Shown: in pieces, positions 1-7,108 of the stretch
Numbering within the stretch: position 1 is the first letter of the stretch
How the letters are laid out: each line of letters starts with the position of its first letter
NCBI GenBank assembly: GCA_002784245.1
Contig: PFKL01000234.1
Coordinates: forward strand, 1-11,337
Length of the DNA: 11,337 bases
Source: Comamonadaceae bacterium CG_4_10_14_3_um_filter_60_75
GTDB taxonomy: Bacteria > Pseudomonadota > Gammaproteobacteria > Burkholderiales > Burkholderiaceae_C
Reading direction: 5' to 3'
Program-made: the position numbers and the translations under genes
Notes under the pieces: generated by a model
Told to the model about the DNA's origin: nothing
What the model saw: only the letters and a program-made list of their open reading frames with translations
Databases searched by the model: none

Positions 1-428
1 AGTTCCTTGAAGCGCTGCACCGCTTCTTTTTTCTGGTTGGCCATGCGCAGGTGGTAGGCCACCAGAAAACCGTTGGCATCGGCTTCGAGCTTGTGGCAAA
101 ACAATGTGGGCATGCCCAGTTGCGCCATCAGCGGCATGGCAAATTCGTAGAACGTGTCCGACAAAATGATCACCTGGTAGTCGCGCCGCAGCGCGTCCAG
201 AAAGTCGCGCGCGCCAGCCATCGGGCCCATTTCGGCAATCACTTTTTGGATGTCGGGCAGGCCCAGTTTGTGCTGTTTGAGCAGGTCCAGGCGGAAGGTC
301 ATCAGCTTGTCGTAATTGGGTTCGTCGCGCGTGGTGCGCGACAGCGCTGCAATGCCGGTGCGCTTGGAAAATTCGATCCAGATTTCAGGAACCAAAACGC
401 CTTCGAGGTCAAGACAAACGAGTTGCAC
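1..428 (-). CDS. thrH: ThrH, phosphoserine phosphatase / homoserine phosphotransferase (5' part, cut by window edge)
   Basis: HAD-superfamily enzyme; in the ThrH family it dephosphorylates phosphoserine and can transfer the phosphate to homoserine, linking serine and threonine synthesis in the cytosol. About 142 N-terminal residues are visible of roughly 205 expected. The read-out starts VQLVCLDLEGVLVPEIWIEF, a near match to ThrH, with the nucleophile motif DLEG (D7, E9). HAD motif II is ILSDTFYEF with S90, and HKLE and NQKKEAV follow, also as in ThrH. I chose the GTG at 426-428 because GGAG lies 7 bases upstream (436-439); no ATG fits. The gene follows the histidine phosphatase on the same strand after 75 bases and may be co-transcribed with it. 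The lysine and last acidic HAD motifs lie outside the window. Identity is confident; activity is inferred from the family. Confidence 0.9.
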   Translation of the reverse strand, partial: MQLVCLDLEGVLVPEIWIEFSKRTGIAALSRTTRDEPNYDKLMTFRLDLLKQHKLGLPDIQKVIAEMGPMAGARDFLDALRRDYQVIILSDTFYEFAMPLMAQLGMPTLFCHKLEADANGFLVAYHLRMANQKKEAVQRFKE

Positions 429-503
429 AACAATTCTCCGTGAGTGTGGGCGCCGGGCCCTGGGGACAATGATCGGGTGAAGTGTAGTGGACGTGCCCGA
501 GGG

Positions 504-1142
504 TCAGACGCTGGTTTCGTCCAGCGTCAGGTCGTCCAGATGCCGGGTATCGCCCCAGCCCACCAGGGTAAAGCCCTCTGGCGTCCACAGCAGACGGTTG
601 ATGGCGGCGTTGCCCAGATGCCAGGCGCGTGGCGCCTGCAACGCCTGCCCGGTGGCCAGCCGGTACAACTGATCCATGACGCCGCCGTGCGCCACCAGCA
701 CAATCTGCCCGCCCAGGTGGCGCTGCGCCAGACGGCTGGCGGTTTGCGTGATCCGTTCGCGCATGGCCAGCAGGGACTCGCCACCAGGCGGCGCCCAGTC
801 GGGGTCGCGCTTGCGCCAGCGCATGGATTCTTCTGGCCACTGCGCTTCAATATCGGCGTAACTTTGCCCCTCAAAACTGCCAAAGGCGCGCTCACGCAAG
901 CCCACCTCTGCGGTGAGCGGGCAGTCGGTGGCGTGGGCAATGGCGCTGGCGGTTTGCCAGGCACGCAGCAGGTCGCTGGCATAAATGGCGTCCACCGACT
1001 CGTCAGCCAGCGCTTGCGCCACCCGTCCGGCCTGCAGCACGCCTTTGGTGTTGAGCGCGATGTCCAGATGGCCCTGGATGCGGGTGTCGACGTTCCAGGC
1101 GGTTTCGCCGTGGCGCACGGCAATGATGCGGGTGACTTGCAT
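504..1142 (-). CDS. Histidine phosphatase family protein (phosphoglycerate-mutase-like)
   Basis: A 212-residue single-domain protein of the histidine phosphatase superfamily, branch 1. The signature RHGET is at residues 10-14, with H11 the expected phospho-acceptor. R10, R60 (in SDLLRAWQTA), E84 (in LRE) and H152 (in VAHGG) fit the rest of the phosphate pocket. The GHLDIALN stretch near residue 24 resembles GpmB, CobC and similar phosphatases. The length is normal for the family and there is no signal peptide, so it should be cytosolic. The substrate cannot be read from sequence: a sugar phosphate, a nucleotide-loop intermediate or a phosphoglycerate-like compound are all possible. ATG at 1142 is the natural start, since the RHG motif begins 9 residues later. 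No strong ribosome site is visible. The 130-base leader region upstream holds a dispersed repeat. Confidence 0.9.
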   Translation of the reverse strand: MQVTRIIAVRHGETAWNVDTRIQGHLDIALNTKGVLQAGRVAQALADESVDAIYASDLLRAWQTASAIAHATDCPLTAEVGLRERAFGSFEGQSYADIEAQWPEESMRWRKRDPDWAPPGGESLLAMRERITQTASRLAQRHLGGQIVLVAHGGVMDQLYRLATGQALQAPRAWHLGNAAINRLLWTPEGFTLVGWGDTRHLDDLTLDETSV

Positions 1143-1163
1143 GGCTTGGCTTTGCTTGAATAA

Positions 1164-1220
1164 ATGCTACTTAAAATAGAGCTTATTGCCCTTTTACCAT
1201 AAGGGCTGGAGCCCTATTTG
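1164..1220 (+). repeat. Dispersed intergenic repeat, copy A
   Basis: AT-richer 57-base element in the gap between the histidine phosphatase and the PAS-GGDEF-EAL gene. It aligns without gaps to 5662-5718, with 40 of 57 positions identical by hand count; shared blocks include AGAGCT, CATAAGGG and ATTT. Its core is an inverted repeat GCCCTT (1188-1193) / AAGGGC (1201-1206). A second dyad, AGGGC (1202-1206) / GCCCT (1211-1215), shares the middle arm. It resembles a short dispersed repeat I recall from Comamonadaceae intergenic regions; a genome-wide search would settle that. Confidence 0.6.
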
Positions 1221-1222
1221 TT

Positions 1223-1236
1223 TTACAAGATTGTAA
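1223..1236. promoter_or_regulatory. Perfect 14-base dyad, possible operator
   Basis: TTACAA-GA-TTGTAA is a perfect inverted repeat with a 2-base centre, lying between repeat copy A and the hairpin after the PAS-GGDEF-EAL gene, about 80 bases upstream of the phosphatase start. The short centre favours a protein-binding site over an RNA hairpin. No regulator is encoded nearby, so the role is open. Confidence 0.25.
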
Positions 1237-1242
1237 TTGCCC

Positions 1243-1273
1243 AGCCGCCAGCACTTGGCCTGCTTTGGCGGCT
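1243..1273 (-). terminator. Hairpin directly after the PAS-GGDEF-EAL stop codon
   Basis: AGCCGCCA (1243-1250) pairs perfectly with TGGCGGCT (1266-1273), overlapping the first base of the stop codon; an inner AGCA/TGCT pairing can lengthen the stem. In the direction of transcription the stem is followed by GGGCAATTACAATCTTGT, which is AT-rich but has no clean run of U. It may be a weak or factor-assisted terminator, or only a 3'-end stabilising hairpin. Confidence 0.4.
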
Positions 1274-3687
1274 CAGGCGGTGCCGTGCGGTAAACCGGCC
1301 ATGAGTTCCTCAAACTTGTCGGCGGCCAAGGCGGGCGAGCACAAAAAGCCCTGGAACGACTCACAGCCCAGGCTGGCCAGGTAGTCGCGCTGAGCGGGGG
1401 TTTCCACGCCTTCGGCGACCACCTTGAGTTTCAATGCGCGCGCCATGGCGATGGTGGCGCTGACAATGGCCCGGTCACCCTCGTCGTCGGGCAAGCCGAT
1501 GACAAATGAGCGGTCGATCTTCAGCTTGGAAATCGGAAAGCGCTTCAGGTAAGCCAGGCTCGAATAGCCGGTGCCAAAGTCATCAATGGACAGCGCTACA
1601 CCAAGATTTGCCAACGCGTGCAGGCGGCCCAGCGTTTCATTGGCGTCCTGGATCAGGATCGATTCGGTCAGCTCCAGCTCCAGCAGCTGCGGTGCCAGGC
1701 CGGTGCTATTGATCGCTGCTGCCACCGTTGCGACGAAACCCGGCTGTTGAAATTGCAGCGCCGAGACGTTGACAGACACAGTTACCGGCGTACCCCGGCT
1801 TTGCCACAGCGTGGCCTGGCGCACGGCTTCGTGCAGCACCCAGGTACCGATGGTGGTGATAAAGCCGGACTCTTCGGCCAGCGGGATGAATACCGCGGGC
1901 GAAACTGCGCCCAACTCTGCGTCAGTCCAGCGGATCAGCGCCTCGGTGCCCTGCAGGCTGGCGTCGGCCAGCGAAATCTGGGGCTGGTAATGCAGCTTGA
2001 ACAAGCCTTTTTCCATGGCCAGGCGCATGGCGTGGTCCATTTTCAGGTGTGACAGCAGGTTCACGTTCATCTGCGGCTGGTAAAAGCGGAAGCTGCCCCG
2101 CCCGCGCGCCTTGACGAGGTACATGGCGGTATCGGCGCATTGGATGAGTGCATCGAGCGTCTTGCCGTCGCCCGGGTACAGCGCCACGCCGATACTGCAG
2201 CTGATGGAAAACTGCATGTCGTCAATGGTCAGTGTTTGCCCCAGCGTGTCAAGAATGCGTTGCGCCAGCACCTCGGCACCGCGTGCGTCGATTTGTTGAA
2301 GAAAGACAACAAACTCGTCGCCACCAAGACGGCACAGGGTGTCGGTGTCGCGCAGGCAGCTGCCCAGGCGTTGCGCCACCTCGATCAGCACCCGGTCGCC
2401 AAAAGTGTGGCCCATCGAATCGTTGATGTTCTTGAAGCGGTCCAGGTCGATGAAAAACACACCGCACTCGCCACCATTGCGTTCGGCCACACGCAGCGCA
2501 AACTCGGCCCGCTGCGACAGCATCAGCCGGTTAGGCAGTCCGGTGAGCGCGTCGTTGTAGGCCAATTGCTCAATACGCTGTTGCGCGGCGCGCTCTTGCG
2601 TCAAGTCCCGAAAGAAGCCGATGCTGTGCGTGGCCAGACCGGCGTCGTCGCGCAGCAGCACCCACGACATCTGCACCGTACAAGCGGCAGCGTCGGGGCG
2701 GCGGATGCAAAGCTGGCCGCGCCACAAACCCTGCTGCTGCAGCGTACTGACCACGCCGGACATCAGTTCGGGGGCTTGCGTGTCGTCAAAGAGAGCTTGC
2801 GCCGCCGTGCCCAGCAGCGTGTCTCGCGGGCGCTGCAGCAGGTGCTCGCACGCTGGATTCACGCTCAGGACGGCGAAGTCCGCGGTGGTGACGAAGATCG
2901 CCTCCAGACTGGACTCAAACACCCTGGCAGCCAGCTTCAGTTGCGATTGCGCCGCCAGACTCTGCGTGATGTCACGAAACGAGGCCACCCGGCCGGTGGG
3001 TTGGCTGCGGCTGTACTGGGGGCGGGTGACGCGCTCAAGCACCCGCCCGTTCTTGAGCAACAGCACGTCAGAGGTTTCCAGCAACGGGTCTGCGGCGATC
3101 TCTTGCAGCCGTTGCTGGTAGCGCTGCGGGTCACAGACCTGGCTGGCCAGGTGGTCGTAAAAGGCGGCATCGTCGCGCTGCATCTGCAACGCCTGCGGCA
3201 GCGACCACAGCTCGGCAAAATGGCGGTTGTAGTTGCGAATGGCGCCGCTCAGGTCGGTGGCCAGAATGCCGTCGGCGGTGGATTCCAGCGTGGCACGCAG
3301 CTCGGCCAGCAGCTTTTCCAGCGCGTTTTCAGTGCTGCGTTGCAGCCGCAGGTCGCGCATGCCCACCAGGTAGACCGAGCGATCGGCCTCGGGCCAGACC
3401 AGGCTGACGCGGCGCTCCACCGGTACCGCGATGCCGTCGGCGCTGCGCAGCAACGTTTCGGAGTGGATGGCATCACTCAGGCCCGCGGCCACGTCTTCCC
3501 AGAAAAACTGGTCTTCGGGGGTGGCCGTGAGCTCAATGGCGGGTTTGCCCACCATTGCTTCCCGCGCCAGCCCAAGCAGATCGCAAGCCGCCTGGTTGAC
3601 GGCCAGAATGCGCAAGTCCGCTGGATCAACCAGCCAGACCGATTCCAGCAAGCCATCGATCAACGGGCGCCAGACAACGCGCTTCAT
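1273..3687 (-). CDS. PAS-PAS-PAS-GGDEF-EAL cyclic-di-GMP signalling protein
   Basis: 804 residues, cytosolic, with no signal peptide or membrane segment. Three PAS-like sensor domains (about residues 8-110, 130-240 and 254-368) precede a GGDEF domain (about 373-535) and an EAL domain (about 550-800). Both catalytic modules look intact. GGDEF is at 455-459, with an RxxD inhibitory site RDTD at 446-449, exactly five residues upstream. EAL is at 582-584 (TEALIRW), followed by LELELTES, DDFGTGYSSL (DDFG 702-705), KIDRSFV and VAEGVET (catalytic-type Glu 759). It could therefore both make and break cyclic-di-GMP; in such hybrids phosphodiesterase activity often dominates, but that is family knowledge. 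What the PAS domains sense cannot be read. The ATG overlaps the stop of the upstream HD-GYP gene as ATGA (3684-3687), which implies translational coupling. A hairpin follows the stop. Confidence 0.95.
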   Translation of the reverse strand: MKRVVWRPLIDGLLESVWLVDPADLRILAVNQAACDLLGLAREAMVGKPAIELTATPEDQFFWEDVAAGLSDAIHSETLLRSADGIAVPVERRVSLVWPEADRSVYLVGMRDLRLQRSTENALEKLLAELRATLESTADGILATDLSGAIRNYNRHFAELWSLPQALQMQRDDAAFYDHLASQVCDPQRYQQRLQEIAADPLLETSDVLLLKNGRVLERVTRPQYSRSQPTGRVASFRDITQSLAAQSQLKLAARVFESSLEAIFVTTADFAVLSVNPACEHLLQRPRDTLLGTAAQALFDDTQAPELMSGVVSTLQQQGLWRGQLCIRRPDAAACTVQMSWVLLRDDAGLATHSIGFFRDLTQERAAQQRIEQLAYNDALTGLPNRLMLSQRAEFALRVAERNGGECGVFFIDLDRFKNINDSMGHTFGDRVLIEVAQRLGSCLRDTDTLCRLGGDEFVVFLQQIDARGAEVLAQRILDTLGQTLTIDDMQFSISCSIGVALYPGDGKTLDALIQCADTAMYLVKARGRGSFRFYQPQMNVNLLSHLKMDHAMRLAMEKGLFKLHYQPQISLADASLQGTEALIRWTDAELGAVSPAVFIPLAEESGFITTIGTWVLHEAVRQATLWQSRGTPVTVSVNVSALQFQQPGFVATVAAAINSTGLAPQLLELELTESILIQDANETLGRLHALANLGVALSIDDFGTGYSSLAYLKRFPISKLKIDRSFVIGLPDDEGDRAIVSATIAMARALKLKVVAEGVETPAQRDYLASLGCESFQGFLCSPALAADKFEELMAGLPHGTA

Positions 3688-5036
3688 GGCGCGGCCTGCG
3701 GCGTTGGCAGTTCAACCGCGCGTTCAAAAAAGTAGCTCATGCGCTGGCGTGGCGACAGGTAGTCGAGCGCCGCACGCGGCAAGGCCGCGGGTTTGAGGCT
3801 GTGCTGGATGCCAAGCTCCGGCATGGTTTCCAGATCCAGAATCAGCGCCTCGTGTCTGGGTACCTTGGCATCAAACACCACCAGCCGCGGCTTCAAAGGC
3901 CGCGACGAGTTCACCGACACCACCAAGCCGTAGCGTGCGTCGGTAAGCTGCACCACCGAGCCTGGCGGATACACACCCATCATGCGGACAAAGCCATTCA
4001 GCACCTTGGCATCAAAGCGCGACTTGAATTGTGCAAAGAGCAGCGCCAAGGCATCATGGGGGGTGAGGGCGTTGCTGGGGCGGCTGGGGTTGCACAGGTT
4101 TTCGTAGCGGTTGACGAGCGCCAAAATCCTGGCCGGTAGGGTGATGGCATCACCCTTGAGCCGCGCCGGGAAACCGCTGCCGTTGGCCAATTCGTGATGC
4201 TGGGCGATGGCCAGCAGCGCACCGGCGGGCAGCACCATGCGTTTGCCAAGCAGCACGCCTTGCGCCACATGGGTCTGGTAGGCCTTGACCTCGTGCGCCG
4301 AAAAACTGTCTTCCAGCCAGCGCACCCGCTCGGGCAGCTCCAGCTTGCCGATGTCGTGCAAAAAAGCCGCCAGACCCAGGTCGGTCATGTCGGCCGCGCT
4401 CAGGCCCAGTTGTTTACCCAGCAGCAGCGAGATGATGGTGATGTTCACCGGGTGCAGCGCCAGCTTGTCACCCGAACCGTCCGAGAGCAAGCGGATCGCC
4501 GATTCGCCCGTGCCCAGCATCTCGGTGACATAGTCTGTGATCAGCGCTTGGCATTGCGCCAGCACCGCCTGAGGCTGGCTGTAAACCTGCTCGAGGACTT
4601 GTTTGTACTGTCGCACCGTCTGGCCAAAACGCCGCTCGCACAGCGCCAGGTCGCGCTGCTGGGCCGCAAGTTGCTCGGCGCGTTGCTGTCGTTGTTGTTC
4701 GCGGGCAGCGTCCTCCTGACGTTGCAGCTGCGCATCGGCCGAGGCCGGGTTCGCGTTGGCTGCGTTAGCCGGGTTCATGGGGGGGATGGGTGTAATCTGA
4801 TCGCTTTTGCCGGGCAGGTAGCGGACCTGCTTGCGTCCGAGGCCGCGGATGATCTCAATCTGCTTGTCAGAAGTTATTTTGAAACTGCCCGTGGGGAACG
4901 GATGCGCCATCCAGCCCAGCTCAAGCTCGACGTACATGCCAGGCTGCAAGTGTTCGACGTCAATAAGTTCAGACCGGATTTCGTCCATGAATAGGGCAGG
5001 TGGGCAAAAAGACAGCTTGAAAGCAGCCGATGACAC
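3684..5036 (-). CDS. HD-GYP domain protein with N-terminal DUF3391-like region (variant metal site)
   Basis: 450 residues. The order is a DUF3391-like region (about 19-95, LQPGMYVELELGW), a Gln/Arg/Ala-rich probable coiled coil (about 103-150) and an HD-GYP domain (about 190-330). A C-terminal strand-rich tail contains YGLVVSVNSSRPLKPRLVVF. HD-GYP proteins normally hydrolyse cyclic-di-GMP at a two- or three-metal centre. H195, H227-D228 (FLHDIGK), K231, H256 and H280-H281 (HHE) are present. GYP reads GFP (288-290), and the usual Asp of the VADxxDAL motif is Asn309 (ALVNRYENLCNP). Activity is therefore uncertain. The start is a GTG (5034-5036) with GGAG 11 bases upstream. ATG at 4988 (residue 17, MDEIRSEL) is a credible alternative, because the conserved domain begins just after it, but it lacks a ribosome site. 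The stop overlaps the start of the GGDEF-EAL gene by four bases. Confidence 0.9.
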   Translation of the reverse strand: MSSAAFKLSFCPPALFMDEIRSELIDVEHLQPGMYVELELGWMAHPFPTGSFKITSDKQIEIIRGLGRKQVRYLPGKSDQITPIPPMNPANAANANPASADAQLQRQEDAAREQQRQQRAEQLAAQQRDLALCERRFGQTVRQYKQVLEQVYSQPQAVLAQCQALITDYVTEMLGTGESAIRLLSDGSGDKLALHPVNITIISLLLGKQLGLSAADMTDLGLAAFLHDIGKLELPERVRWLEDSFSAHEVKAYQTHVAQGVLLGKRMVLPAGALLAIAQHHELANGSGFPARLKGDAITLPARILALVNRYENLCNPSRPSNALTPHDALALLFAQFKSRFDAKVLNGFVRMMGVYPPGSVVQLTDARYGLVVSVNSSRPLKPRLVVFDAKVPRHEALILDLETMPELGIQHSLKPAALPRAALDYLSPRQRMSYFFERAVELPTPQAAP

Positions 5037-5056
5037 ATGATTTTCAACTCCGGGCG

Positions 5057-5062
5057 ATCATA
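5057..5062 (-). promoter_or_regulatory. Possible -10 box for the HD-GYP / GGDEF-EAL pair
   Basis: On the minus strand this reads TATGAT, 5 of 6 matches to TATAAT, in the 80-base gap between the lipoprotein gene and the HD-GYP gene, 20 bases upstream of the GTG start. No convincing -35 box lies 16-18 bases further upstream, so this is a weak call; the pair could equally be read through from the lipoprotein gene. Confidence 0.25.
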
Positions 5063-5116
5063 CCGATGAAAGCGTGTGAATGCTTGTGCAAAGGTGACGC
5101 GCCAAGCGCACGCGTT

Positions 5117-5698
5117 TCAGCGCGGTATTTCCATGTTGACGCGGCGCATGCCTGCGGGTGGCGCCGGAAAGCCTTGCAGCGCCGCCTGCAGCATGGCAGG
5201 CAGAATCTGCGCGCTGTCGGCCCAGGGGCCATCGTGCGTGGCGCGGGTTTCGAACACCACCGCCTGGCTGGCGCGGTGGCGCACGATCAGGCCCACTTCG
5301 TATTGGTAATTGGTTTGCGCCTCCAGCCCGGGAAACAAGTCGTCGCCGCCGACCGAGATGCCGCCGTTGCCCACCATCCAGCCCAATTGCCAGCCCAGCG
5401 CTGGCCGGTCAAGCAGCACACTGTGCGCGCGCTGGTTGGCTGACACCTGCACGCTGTAAGCGGCGCGCGCTTCGTCGTGCTTCAGACCGACTTGCGCCAG
5501 CGCATCTTGGGCAAAAGCCTCCAACTGGTCTTGTCCGGTGCTGTCTTGCTGCGACGGCAGGCGCTCGAACAAGTAGGCGCTGCCGGTGGGCACAGTCTGC
5601 GGTGCAAAGGCGTTGACCTGGCTGTCAATCAACCGGTTGCTGGCGCAGCCGGTCAATAAAAATACTATTAATAAAAGAGCTGCTTGCGCTTGCTTCAT
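5117..5698 (-). CDS. DUF4136-type lipoprotein
   Basis: 193 residues with a clear lipoprotein signal: MK, a hydrophobic run from residue 6 to 15, and lipobox LTGC ending at C18, followed by ASN. Residue +2 after the Cys is Ala, so outer-membrane sorting is expected by the usual rule. The mature part contains YLFERLPSQQ and a strand-rich C-terminal half (YSVQVSANQR, YQYEVGLIVRH). This fits the DUF4136 family of small lipoproteins of unknown function; the family call is from pattern memory and moderate. The ATG at 5698 is the only usable start: a TAA lies in frame 18 bases upstream and there is no Met before the lipobox. No Shine-Dalgarno sequence precedes it. Start codon and signal peptide fall inside dispersed repeat copy B (5662-5718). 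The gene follows ttcA after 30 bases on the same strand, so co-transcription or coupling is likely. Confidence 0.85.
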   Translation of the reverse strand: MKQAQAALLLIVFLLTGCASNRLIDSQVNAFAPQTVPTGSAYLFERLPSQQDSTGQDQLEAFAQDALAQVGLKHDEARAAYSVQVSANQRAHSVLLDRPALGWQLGWMVGNGGISVGGDDLFPGLEAQTNYQYEVGLIVRHRASQAVVFETRATHDGPWADSAQILPAMLQAALQGFPAPPAGMRRVNMEIPR

Positions 5699-5718
5699 AA
5701 GGGTTAGAGGCCAATTTT
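5662..5718 (+). repeat. Dispersed repeat, copy B, overlapping the lipoprotein gene start
   Basis: The 57-base partner of copy A, in the same orientation, with 40 of 57 positions identical by hand count and no gaps. Conserved blocks are AGAGCT, CATAAGGG and AGAGG/ATTT positions. The core GCGCTT (5686-5691) and AAGGGT (5699-5704) form an imperfect dyad at the same place as the perfect one in copy A. On the minus strand it spans the ttcA-lipoprotein gap and codons 1-12 of the lipoprotein gene. Confidence 0.6.
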
Positions 5719-5728
5719 ATGCATATTT

Positions 5729-6667
5729 TCAAAGTGTGACCACGCCCACGCCGGGCAAGGTGGGCGAGGGCAAATCTTGCGCGTCAAACGCCGTGTCGCC
5801 ATTGGCATCGGCCACGCCGGTGATCTTGATGCCTTTGAAGTCGTAACGCGTGGCGTCCATCAGGTGCGAGGGCACCACGTTTTGCAGCGCGGTAAACATG
5901 GTCTCGGTGCGGCCCGGGTACTGGCGTTCCCAGGCGTGCACCATGCGCTTGATTTCCTGGCGCTGCAGATTTTCCTGGCTACCGCACAAGCTGCACGGAA
6001 TGATCGGGAATTGCCGGTGCGCGGCCCACGCCGTCAGGTCTTTCTCGGCCACATAAGCCAGCGGGCGAATGACGATGTGGCCGCCGTCGTCGCTGACCAG
6101 CTTGGGCGGCATGCCCTTGAGTTTGCCGGCGAAAAACATGTTCAAAAAGAAGGTGTGCAACATGTCGTCACGGTGGTGACCGAGCGCAATCTTGGTGATC
6201 TTCAGCCGGTCGGCCACGCCGTACAAAATACCCCGGCGCAGGCGGCTGCACAGGCTGCACATGGTTTTGCCTTCGGGCACCTTCTGCTTGACGATGCTGT
6301 AGGTGTCTTGCGTTTCGATGTGGTACTCGATACCCAGTTTGGCCAGGTACTCGGGCAGGATGTGCGCCGGGAACCCGGGCTGCTTTTGGTCGAGGTTGAC
6401 GGCAATGATGTCAAAGTGAACCGGCGCGCGCTGCTGCAGCTTGAGCAAGATGTCGAGCAGGCCAAAACTGTCCTTGCCGCCGCTGACGCACACCATCACC
6501 CGGTCGCCTTTCTCGATCATGTTGAAGTCGATGATGGCCTGGCCGACCTGGCGGCACAGGCGCTTTTCGAGCTTGTGCGTTTCACGCTCGATCTTGGGGT
6601 TGGGGCGTGTTGGCCGTACTGTTTCAGCGACGGTGACGATTTCGGGGCCAGTTGCAGTTGAGTTCAT
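5729..6667 (-). CDS. ttcA: TtcA, tRNA 2-thiocytidine(32) synthetase
   Basis: 312 residues from the ATG at 6665-6667, close to the 311 of E. coli TtcA. The enzyme uses ATP and an iron-sulfur cluster to thiolate cytidine 32 of certain tRNAs in the cytosol. The PP-loop SGGKDS is at residues 62-67. The two CxxC pairs are C137/C140 (MCSLCSRLRRG) and C225/C228 (PCSLCGSQENL), the cluster-binding pattern of the family. LDQKQPGFP, LGHHRDD and NVVPSHL are also typical. A GTG at 6686-6688, seven codons earlier and overlapping the folB stop, is an alternative start giving 319 residues; neither start has a strong ribosome site and the extra residues are not conserved in my memory of the family. It sits directly downstream of folB and upstream of the lipoprotein gene, in one strand run. 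Confidence 0.96.
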   Translation of the reverse strand: MNSTATGPEIVTVAETVRPTRPNPKIERETHKLEKRLCRQVGQAIIDFNMIEKGDRVMVCVSGGKDSFGLLDILLKLQQRAPVHFDIIAVNLDQKQPGFPAHILPEYLAKLGIEYHIETQDTYSIVKQKVPEGKTMCSLCSRLRRGILYGVADRLKITKIALGHHRDDMLHTFFLNMFFAGKLKGMPPKLVSDDGGHIVIRPLAYVAEKDLTAWAAHRQFPIIPCSLCGSQENLQRQEIKRMVHAWERQYPGRTETMFTALQNVVPSHLMDATRYDFKGIKITGVADANGDTAFDAQDLPSPTLPGVGVVTL

Positions 6668-6681
6668 CGTCGTGTGTCGGT

Positions 6682-7074
6682 CTACCACAACCCGGTTTCC
6701 ATGCGGATGGCGACTTCACAGTCGGCAAAAATTTCCAGCTTGGCAATCTTGACGCGCACGCCTTTCACGTTGGGCAGTTGCATCAGCCGGTTACACAGCT
6801 TGCCAATGAGTGTTTCGAGCAGGTTGACGTGCTCGGCGGTGCATTCGTCGATGATGATCTTGCGCACCTTGCGGTAGTCCAGCACGCTGCAGATGTCGTC
6901 GTCGCAGGGCAGCAGCGGTTGTGCGCCCAGGCTCAGTTCGGCATCGACCTGGATCGGCTGCGGCGCGGTCTTTTCGGTTTCCAGAATACCCAGGTTGGCG
7001 TCAAAACGCAGGCCGGTGAGGGTGAGGGTTTGCAGGCCCAGCAAGTTTGGGGCCTTGGGGGCGGTTTTACTCAT
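6682..7074 (-). CDS. folB: FolB, dihydroneopterin aldolase
   Basis: 130 residues, the usual size. FolB cleaves 7,8-dihydroneopterin to 6-hydroxymethyl-dihydropterin and glycolaldehyde in folate synthesis; it normally forms cytosolic octamers. Visible features are the N-terminal LGILETEK segment (about 28-35, matching the IGVYDWEQ region of E. coli FolB), the DYRKV motif with Y67, HVNLLETL with a pterin-binding Glu near 87, and VRVKIAKLEI with K112 in the place of the catalytic lysine. The ATG at 7074 is the natural start; no clear Shine-Dalgarno precedes it. The gene lies 34 bases after the pteridine-reductase-like SDR, and its TAG stop sits close to or overlaps the ttcA start, so these three genes probably form one transcript. 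The neighbourhood supports a folate role. Confidence 0.92.
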   Translation of the reverse strand: MSKTAPKAPNLLGLQTLTLTGLRFDANLGILETEKTAPQPIQVDAELSLGAQPLLPCDDDICSVLDYRKVRKIIIDECTAEHVNLLETLIGKLCNRLMQLPNVKGVRVKIAKLEIFADCEVAIRMETGLW

Positions 7075-7108
7075 GGCTGAAAAGATAAGTGGACGGATAT
7101 CGGCGGCA

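Noticed and set aside
462..470. GGGGACAAT, resembling the GACAAT near 7894
   Set aside because: On the plus strand no gene lies downstream, and the reverse orientation does not give a good promoter for thrH; a chance match is more likely.
2140..3735. Long open frame of 531 codons on the plus strand
   Set aside because: It is antisense to the PAS-GGDEF-EAL gene, whose domains are unmistakable. The antisense product is rich in Gln, Arg, Val and His with no recognisable domain, the usual shadow in GC-rich DNA.
5097..5115. Inverted repeat ACGCG / CGCGT after the lipoprotein gene as a terminator
   Set aside because: The stem is only five bases with a nine-base loop, and no U-run follows on the minus strand.
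5777..6661. Open frame of 294 codons on the plus strand
   Set aside because: It is antisense to ttcA, which has all its catalytic motifs; no family resemblance is seen.
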